This document shows positions 13,001-23,649 of a stretch of 64,000 nt of DNA, one piece after another. The stretch lies in contig CM068825.1 of assembly GCA_028554795.2 (NCBI GenBank), forward strand, positions 151,874,053 to 151,938,052. Reading direction: 5' to 3'. Source of the DNA: Sinohyriopsis cumingii. Taxonomy: Eukaryota; Mollusca; Bivalvia; Unionida; Unionidae. The notes beneath the pieces were generated by a model. It was given only the letters and a program-made list of their open reading frames with translations. It was not told the DNA's origin and did not search any database. Position numbers and translations under genes: made by a program. Within the stretch, counting starts at the first letter, position 1; each line of letters starts with the position of its first letter.

Positions 13001-16000
13001 ATACCATAATTGATAAAACTAATTTTTTTGTTTTAGCTATGTGACAGAATAGGTGGCACCCTTGCCATGAATACCACTCATGCCATTAGGTCCTGCACCG
13101 TGTTGGGGCCTTGCGGTTAATAATTTTATTGGGAACACATTTTATTCAACGTTTAATTTCCAGCACTTGTAACTCAGTAAACCTTTACCCAGTTTTTGAT
13201 GATGCAATGGACACAAGAATTATAATTAGGATACATTTGGGTTTTTAAGAAGAAATTATTCACTTACATTACCATAACCTGTTCACTTCATGCTTACTCT
13301 GTAACATCATCACACACTGACCTTATGGATTTTACAATCGTTCTACTACTCATTCATTTCTTGCAACAGTATTTCTTGTATTTTTAAATTTTATATTGCA
13401 GGACATATCAGATACCCAATCCAAGTTTGGCTCCCAGAAAAGAAGCATTGGCATTGATGACAGATTTCAAGATATCATGGGAGTATCCTTTATTGATGAT
13501 TGGATAATATTATAGATATCTTCTTTTATACTTTTGTTTTACTATCAGCAAATAAATGTGTGAATGGGATTTAGTGTTTTGCACATTCCATATTTTATTT
13601 AAAAGTTTTTACCTCTAATAAATGTTACTGAAATAAATTTAAAAAATTGACAGTTTAGGTCTTTTGGGGTTTTAAACATTTTATAAGTGTATATTTCCTT
13701 GACTTTGTCTCCTAGCATTTTATTTCCCAGGCATCCGATGAAATTCAGAGTTTGTTACGTCTGCAGGCTGGTACCATGCAAGAATTCCACAATACAGTTC
13801 AGTATTTTGGTGAAGACCCCAAAACAATTAGCACCATTGAACTCTTTGGAGTGTTTTCTGAGTTTATCATCAAATTTGAGGTAAATTTTATTATGGACAA
13901 GTTAATAGAGATAAAATTCACTTAGTCAAGATCTGACTCTTTACACCTTTGCAAATGTGATATCTCATACTTAACCCATAACCTCATAGAGTGAATGGCT
14001 TTGTAGGCAGTTGATATGCATGGACCAAAGTTACACAGTACAGTGTGCTATAAATAGAACACCAGTTATCATTTTGACTCCATACACCTAGGCCTGCCAG
14101 TTAACCCATTACCTGATGCAAGCACTTTTGATGCCTCTACTCCATTCGCATGGAAGCACCTTTTGACACCTGCTGTAAACATCAGCCATTTTAAGTGCGG
14201 TTTTTGTAGTACCACCTTCAGGGAAAACCCTCTATTAAATACTACATTTATTTTTGCGAATGGCAATTATGTCAGATCACGTGGTCACTGTTTATGCAGT
14301 GGCCGATATCTGCTATTTAAAGTAAATGGGTCGTAATCTCCACTCTCCAAAATGGCGGTCGCAGATTTCATTCAGTGCTTATGAAGTTTTCATGATTAGA
14401 ATCACAACTATGAAAGCTTCAATAACTTAGATAAAGACTCTGATATTGATGTAGGTAGCAACTAGTTTTTATAAATTATCAAATTCAGATGACTTAGTGA
14501 TGTAGAAGCGGACAAAAAACTTGTAACTTTCAAGCATGAGAAATGGCAGCGATGTTTGGTCACGCGGCTTCACTGACTAGATGGTGAACGAGTTCTCTCA
14601 AGATTTTAATGCACAAAAAAAAATTCTTTTGTGAAAAATAATTACACAGCTATAACAATCGGACTTTACTCTTAAATTTTTCCACACATAATAGATGTGT
14701 ACCATTGATGTAAAATGGTTCAAATTGCTGTTAACCCTTTACCTCATAAAGCATAGTTACAGAGTGCAGCACGCTATAAATAGAACACCTGTTACCTAGT
14801 CAACCTCATACATATAGGCCTGCCTGTGAACTGTTAAGCAGTGTAGTGTATGTTACGTTTAACAGCAATTTTAACCATTTTACATTTTTGGTACACATCT
14901 ATTATATGTGGAAAAATGTAAGAGTAAAGTCCGATTGTTATAGCTGTGTAATTATTTATCACTGAAGAATTTTTTATGTTTTAAAATCTTGAGAGAACTC
15001 GTTGACCATCATATCAGTGAGGCAGCATGACCAACCGTAGCTGCCATTTCTCATACTCGAAATTTACAAGTTTTTCGTCTGTGTTTGCATCACTAAGTCA
15101 TCTGAATTTGATAATTTATAAAAACTAATTGCTGCCTACATCAATATCAGAGCCTTTACCTAGGTTATCGAATCTTTCATAGTTGTGATTCTAATCATGA
15201 AAACTTCATAAGTACTGAATGAAATCTGCGACCGCCATTTTGGAGAGTGGAGATTACGACCCATTTACTTTAAATAGCAGATATCGGCCACTGCATAAAC
15301 AGTGACCATGTGATCTGACATAATTGCCATTCGCAAAAATGAATGTAGTATCTAATAGAGGGTTTTCCCCGAAGGTGGCACTACGAAAACTGGCTTAAAA
15401 TGGCTGATGTTTACAGCTGACGTCAAAAGGCGCTTCCATGCGACTTGAGTAGAGGCATCAAAAGGCGCTTCCATGCGAATGGTATAAAGGCGTCCAAAGA
15501 CGCTTGCATGAGGTTTAGCGTTAAACGTAACATACACTACATTGCTGAACAGTTAACAGGCAAGCCTATGCATATGGAGTCGAATAGGTAACAGGTGTTC
15601 TATTTATAGTGCACTGCACTGGGTAACTTTGCTCTATGAGGTAAAGGGATAACTGTTACAGCAGTGTAGTATATGTTACATTCAACATCAATTATAACCA
15701 TTTTACATTTTTGGTACATACCTATTATGTACAGAAAGATTTAAGAGTAAAATCTGATCACTATACTTGTATAATTATTTTTCACTTAAGAATTTTTTAT
15801 GTGCTTTAAAATCTTGAGAGAACTCATTCCCCATCAAGCCAGTGAAGCCATGTGACCAACCATAGCTACCATTTTTCATACTCGAAATTTACCAGTTCTT
15901 CGCCTACATCTACATCACTAAATCACCTGAATTTGATAAATTATAAAACCTCATTGATTCAACATCAGAGCCTTTATCTATGTTATTGAAGCTTTAGTAG

Positions 16001-19000
16001 TCATGATTCTAATCGTACAAACTCCAGAAAGTACTGAATGAAATCTGCAACCTCCATTTAGGAGAGTGAAAAGTCCAAGTTGGTTACTTTAAATAGCAGA
16101 TTATGACTTGAGCTTAAACAGGGATCACATGATCTGACATAATGGTCATTCACATAAATAAATATAGTATAAAATAGGGGTTTTCCCCCAAGGTGGCGCT
16201 ACAAACACCAGCTCAAAATGGCTGATGTTTACAGTGGGCGTCCAAACACGCTTCCATGAGAATGGTATAAAGGTGTCAAAACTCGTTTCCATGCGAATCA
16301 GGTAGAGGCATCCAAAGGCGTTTTGATGAGGTAAATGGTTAAAATGTGAATGCATCTTTTTAAGTTGCACATCACCAAATTAAAAGTAGGTCACATTGAT
16401 TTACTTTTCATGAATTAGTAACTTTCTGCATAAATTAACTTTCTCACAAATCTATTGCACTTTATAGCTTTGTTACGTACTATATAGGCAAATTGACTCA
16501 CATCTTCAACTTTACATTTTGATGCACTCTACACTCATGTGTGAAATGCAGGTCACTGTGTTCTACTTTTCTTTAGTTAGTATTTGGTAAGTCCATTGTA
16601 AGCTTAACATGCAGCCTTTATAAGACCCACTTTAAATCAAACTGTAACTTTGTATCAAGGTAAATGGAAAATACTGAAGTAATGGCCAGATAAATACAAC
16701 TGGCACATATCCACTTCCACCTTGTATTTTTTCTAAGATCAGTTACATTACAAAGCTAACAATACCCACACACCTAGCCCTTATAAACATATATTATAAC
16801 CAAGCTGGAATTTACAATGAACACTAGTTGATGAGGGACTCTGTTTAAAGGAACAGATTTTTCGTATTTGTGCCCTGCCGATAAACAGTTATTAAACAAT
16901 AAATTAAATGGAATAGATTTGAAATATGCATGATTGTCCCTATCTGTATGGAGAAGGGTCCATATAGTGTACAGGTAATTTTATCTTGCTAGCCATAATA
17001 GCTCAGAATAAAGAGCACATTTATGGTCTGCACCTGTAGGGTTTTACCTTGATGTAAAAATAACTAATTTAAAAAGACAGGCACTGTCTGTATGATTTAT
17101 ACAGAATGCAGGATAATGGTAATTTTATTTTACTAAACTGTGCTCAGAATAAAGAGCACATTTATGGTCTGAACATGTATGTTATTACCTTGATGTAAAA
17201 ATGACTGTGAATTTGAAATTAGAGGCATTAAACCTTTACACACGTTTCTTTAAGTTTATTTCAAGGACATCATTTTTTAAGAAAGAAAAGATTCTCAGGG
17301 GCCTTTAGTATTCTCACAAGTTTTCAATTCTTACAGTCATTAGATGTCATTTAACACTTTATTATAAAACATATATTTATTAATGAAGTGTAGTGTGAAA
17401 ATTTACTAATTGAAGACAGTAATATAAAAATTTACTAATTGAAGACAATAATGTGAAAATTTACTAATTGAAGACAGTAATGTGAAAATTTACTAATTGA
17501 AGACAGTAATGTGAAAATTTACTAATTGAAGACAGTTTTGACCAAAAAATATTGATATTCTGACTTAATTGTAATATTTGTACGCATCCAGGATTAGCTG
17601 ACATTCAGGTCCCTAACTGCCTTCGGCTGTTTGTTCGTTAGCCGAGTATAAAGACTTTGTTATGGATGTCGGCATATTTCAACGAATAAGGCAGTAATTG
17701 TTAATAATATATTGTGTAAAATTTCATTGACATCTGTGTTTGGAAATAAAAGGTGTGAGTCACTAGTGATTAACCACCAGGATTTCATTTAAAGCACGAT
17801 AGATGAACCAAAAATGTAACACCCACATTCGGTGTTTATGATATGCTGTTTATGTGGTAATTAGCAAGTCACTAATACATAATACTGCTTGGCCAACAAT
17901 TCAATGGATACAAGTAAATGTTCTCAGTCTCAAAAGTTGGCTTGTCAAATATTTGGATGCATTGTTTGTGAACTCAATATGACTAATGATAATTGTGAAG
18001 TGCATTGATAAAATCACAAGTTTTCACAATTTTAACAGTCATTAGATGCCCTTTAACACTTTATTATAAAACATGTATCTGTGAATGAAGCATATTGTAA
18101 ACAGCATTGACCCACATGTATCATCATATAATGATCCAGCAGATCAGGGTTTACATTTTTTAATTGAAATGTTGGAGTTCTTAATTCATCTAAAAATATA
18201 TATATTTACATGCCTAATAGTCCAAGAAATTTACAATCACCACATAATCACTACATAACATAGAATGGTGTGGATTTTATTGTGTTGCACTATATAATGT
18301 ATAGAATGGTATGCATTTTATTGCATTACTGTACAAAATATAAAGGTTGGTGTGCAAATTTATTGTATTACTGTACAAAATTTATAGATTGGTGTGCATT
18401 TTATTGCATTATTCCACAAAGTCATAGCTGCCAAGTGTCCCATTTTTACCGTATTTGTCCTGTATTTTGGACCTGAATACAAATGTACATTTTTCTTGTT
18501 AAAGTTCCATTTTTATTTTTTTTTTTAAATTTAGACATTTCATTGCAATTTTCTGTCTAGAAAGAGAACATGGCTCCATTCATAGAATAAATGTATTGCC
18601 ATGTATATAGGGATATAGAGTTTTAAAATATGATTGGTTCATTCAAATCGAGGCTACCATGTCAGTCTTGAACCACCATATTGTATTGCACAAAGCAGTT
18701 GCTGCAACAGGATCTTATTACCAAGAAAATTAAGAGTATCTGTCAATTTATAAGGGGGGTGTACATTGTTACAGGTTGGACCCCCCCTTTCTCTAGCCCT
18801 CTATTCATTGATGATGCTCTTAAATTTCTTGGTAACCAGCCCCTGTGGTTGCTGCTTATATCACTGTATCTCATCTTCATAATATTCAACTTCTAGTCAC
18901 AGGGTCTCACATCGTTACTTACAATTTAACTATGAGTTTTACATGTTATAACAATACAAGGGAGGACACTTCTCTCCCTTCTCGTGTGTCCTATTTTAGA

Positions 19001-22000
19001 ATCCTCACTGATATTTCAAGCTACATTTTGTGTAGCACAGTAAATTTGGAACCTATATTGAACTTAGGCATTTGACTTTGTGTGCCTATTCAAAGATTGA
19101 CTTAATATCACATCTATAAAGAATGCCAGACCATTCTCCCCTGCTATCACTTGACATGGCCATGATTGCAGTCACTTAATATGCAAGTGCAACTCGCTGC
19201 ATGTTATACTGTCCTCTCATTGGCCAAAGTAAAATGATGCACTGCATCTGTTTATAACTAAATACTTTCAGTTGGCCAATGAGAAGGCAGTATTCCAGTC
19301 AGTGTGTTGCACATGCATAGTAAGCAGGCACAATCCTGGCCATGTCGAGCAGTAGCGTGGGAGAACCTTGATGTAATTCGATTGGAAGTTTGTTTTACTA
19401 AATGTCTTCTAGAAATGATCCTTCCACTTTAAGTTGCTAGTGTTGCTGGTGATTTATTCTGCACATTTTTTCCAGACAGTAAAATCACAGAGGATTACTC
19501 ATGTGCAAGAACAAAAACACTTAAGTAAAAAAAAACCTGCAGAGAATTCAGATCATTAGTGAAAGCTGGTACAAAGGAATCAATAATGATTGAAAACACA
19601 AGGTGTGACAAAAGCTCCTATAAACAGCCAGCTTGTGAATGTGTTGCACTCTTGCACCTTTGGAATGGGTACCCAAATGGGACAGTTGCAAGTTCAGAAG
19701 GTGCAAGAGTGCTACACATGCATCTTTGACATTAAATAATTAAATTACTGTCCTGCTTTACTGATGGTTGTAGATGTTGTAGATAGTTACATATGCATTT
19801 TATTGCATTACTGTACAAAATGTATAGGTTGGTATGCATTTTATTGCATTACTGCACAAAATGAATAGGTTGGTATGCATTGTATTGCATTATTGTACAA
19901 AATGAATAGGTTGATATGCATTTTATTGCATTACTGTGCAAAATAAATAGGTTGGTATGCATTTTATTGCATTACTGTACAAAATGTATAGGTTGGTATG
20001 CATTTTATTGCATTACTGTACAAAATGAATAGGTTGGTATGCATTGTATTGCATTATTGTACAAAATGAATAGGTTGATATGCATTTTATTGCATTATTG
20101 TACAAAATGAATAGGTTGGTATGCATTATATTGCATTATTGTACAAAATGAATAGGTTGGTATACATTTTATTGCATTATTGTACAAAATGAATAGGTTG
20201 GTATGCATTGTATTGCATTATTGTACAAAATGAATAGGTTGGTATGCATTGTATTGCATTATTGTACAAAATGAATAGGTTGATATGCATTTTATTGCAT
20301 TACTGCACAAAATGAATAGGTTGGTATGCATTTTATTGCATTACTGTATAAAATGTATAGGTTGGTATGCATTTTATTGCATTACTGTATAAAATGTATA
20401 GGTTGGTATGCATTGTATTGCATTATTGTACAAAATGTATAGGTTGGTATGCATTGTATTGCATTACTGCACAAAATGAATAGGTTGGTATGCATTTTAT
20501 TGCATTCCTGTACAAAATGTATAGGTTGGTATGCATTTTATTGCATTACTGTACAAAATAAATAGGTTGGTATGCATTTTATTGCATTACTGTACAAAAT
20601 GTATAGGTTGGTATGCATTTTATTGCATTACTGCACAAAATGAATAGGTTGGTATGCATTTTATTGCATTCCTGTACAAAATGTATAGGTTGGTATGCAT
20701 TTTATTGCATTACTGTACAAAATAAATAGGTTGGTATGCATTTTATTGCATTACTGTACAAAATGAATAGGTTGGTATGCATTTTATTGCATTACTGTAC
20801 AAAATGAATAGGTTGGTATACATTTTATTGCATTACTGTATAAAATGTATAGGTTGGTATGCATTTTATTGCATTCCTGTACAAAATAAATAGGTTGGTA
20901 TGCATTTTATTGCATTATTGTACAAAATGAATAGGTTGGTATCCATTTTATTGCATTACTATACAAAATGTATAGGTTGGTATGCATTCTATTGCATTAC
21001 TGTACAAAATGAATAGGTTGGTGTGTATTGTATTATTCTTACCTATCCACCAGTTAGTCATTTCATATAACAATACAGGTAAAAGTATATCACTAATTGT
21101 TCATTAAAAAAATAGCTGAAAGAATATTTAACAGTTCAGTAAATTTGCACAGGTTGAAGATCATAGACTACATGTCAAATACTGTTCCTCCTTCCACAAA
21201 TTACACAAAGAAAATGGTATTTTGGTGAGCAAATGTTTGCAGTATGACAAAAGTTATTGAGGTCACATCCATTTTCAACAATGCAAAGCATGCACAGCCA
21301 ATTTATGACAAGTTGTAAATTGCCTAAAATTTCAAAAGGTCTCATTTAGTTTTTCTTTGATTTTCTTCTCTTTTACATTATTCTGGTTATTACAATTTGT
21401 TGGAGTTTTTCATAATTCTTGTCATTTTTTATCCAATTTCATCTAGAGTATATAGCACAATACACCCAGGTAAAAAGTGGTATCATTTGAAAGATATAAT
21501 GATCAGAGCTTGTCAAGTAAGTGTTGATTTAACTACAGCATACTACCTTAGTAAGTGAACAGTGTGGATCCTGATCTACTATGTATGTAGACCCTGATCT
21601 ACTAGTGTATGTGGACCCTGATATGCTAGTTTATGTGGACCCTGATATACTAGTGTATGTTGAACCCTGATATACTAGTTTATATGGACCCAATACTAGT
21701 TTATGTTTACCCTGATATAATAATTTATGTGGATCCTGATATACTAGTTAATGTGGACCCTATACTAGTTTATGTTTACCCTGATATAATAGTTTATGTG
21801 GACCCTGCTATACTAGTTTATTTGGACCCTGATATACTAGTTTATATAGACCATGATATACTAGTGTATGTGGGCCCTGATTAGCTAGTTTATGTTTCAC
21901 CCTGACCTACTAGTTTTTGTGGACCCTTATCTACTGGTTTATTTGGACCCTGATATACTAGTTTATGTGGACCCTGATCTACTAGTGTTTGTGGACCCTG

Positions 22001-23571
22001 ATATACTAGTTTATGTGGACACTGATCTACTAGTTTATGTGGACCCTGATCTAGTGTATGTGGACCTGATATACTAGTTTATGTGGACCCTGATCTACTA
22101 GTTTATATGGACCCTGATATACAAGTTTATGTGGACCCTGATCTACTGGTGTTTGTGGACCCTGATCTATTAGTGTTTGTGGACCCTGATCTACTGGTTT
22201 ATGTTGGACCCTGATATACTAGTTTATGTGGATCCTTATCTACTAGTGTATGTGGACTCTGATCTGCTAGTTAATGTTGGATTCTGATATGTTAGTTTAT
22301 GTGGACCCTGATATACTAGTGTATGTGGACCCTGATATACTAGTGTATGTGGACCCTGATATACTAGTTTATGTTGGACCCTGATATACTAGTTGTTGTG
22401 GATCCTTATCTACTAGTGTATGTGGATTCTGATATGCTAGTTTATGTGGACCCTGATATACTAGTGTATGTGGACCCTGATATACTAGTGTATGTGGACC
22501 CTGATATACTAGTTTATGTTGGACCCTGATATACTAGTTTTTGCGGATCCTTATCTACTAGTGTATGTGGACTCTGATCTGCTAGTTAATGTTGGATTCT
22601 GATATGCTAGTTTATGTGGACCCTGATATACTAGTGTATGTTGAACCCTGATATACTAGTTTATGTGGACCCTATACTAGTTTATGTTTACCCTGATATA
22701 ATAGTTTATGTGGACCCTGATATACAAGTTTATGTGGACCCTGATATACTAGTGTATGTGGACCCTGATCTACTAGTGTTTGTGGACCCTGATCTACTGG
22801 TTTATGTTGAACCCTGATATACTAATTTATGTGCTGGAAAATCTTGGTCTTCACTGTTGGCATGTATTTGACACAACTAGGCACAGTATTTTCATCTTAT
22901 GGTACAGCGGGTTTTGAAATTTAAAAGATAGTTTACTCCAAGTTTGAATTGAGCACCTGAATTATTATTATCAAGTTAAATTCAGGTCAGGAGCTGAAAG
23001 TATGTATTTTGAAATTTGTTCAGAGCCCCATTTCACAAAGTCATGGACACCATATGGTTACTATGTCTGTCCAACTATTCCTCCAGCTGGTGGGCTTTCC
23101 AGGTGTCAACAGTTTTGATCTATAATCTTTCTGTAATTTAATTGGATTCAGCCAAATTTATTATGCAGCTCTGCAATGATAAGACCTCAAAAGACAAAAA
23201 TTTTCAACCTTCTCTGTCAACATTGGTTGACCTGGCCAAAAGACCATGTGAGTTTACAGCATCACCGTGTTCATTAGCTGTCCCTCATTGTTTCCCTGTT
23301 TACTCTCTGACAGTCATTTTTCTTTATCCAACTTTTGTTCAAACTTTTAATATATTTTGATATAGTTTTATATCATCAGTATCACTGGTGATTTCAAATA
23401 CGAGCAAGATATGCACATATTAATGAGGTGATCTTGCATTGAGATGCCTTACATTTTAAATTCATGTATTGAATTTTATTGTAAGAAATCAAGTACCTGT
23501 TATAAACAGGAAGTTGAAAAAAATGAATACCAGTAAATACTCCATGATTGTGCAGTCATTATATAGCTGTA

Positions 23572-23649
<78 letters not shown>

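Noticed and set aside
13730..13880. Acceptor at 13730 for formin exon G
   Set aside because: It would drop HFISQ, which fits the FH2 consensus; the acceptor at 13715 keeps it in frame.
21657..22077. VDPDILVY-repeat open frames
   Set aside because: Product of the 24-bp minisatellite; frames are broken by units of other length, and the region is an intron of the formin.
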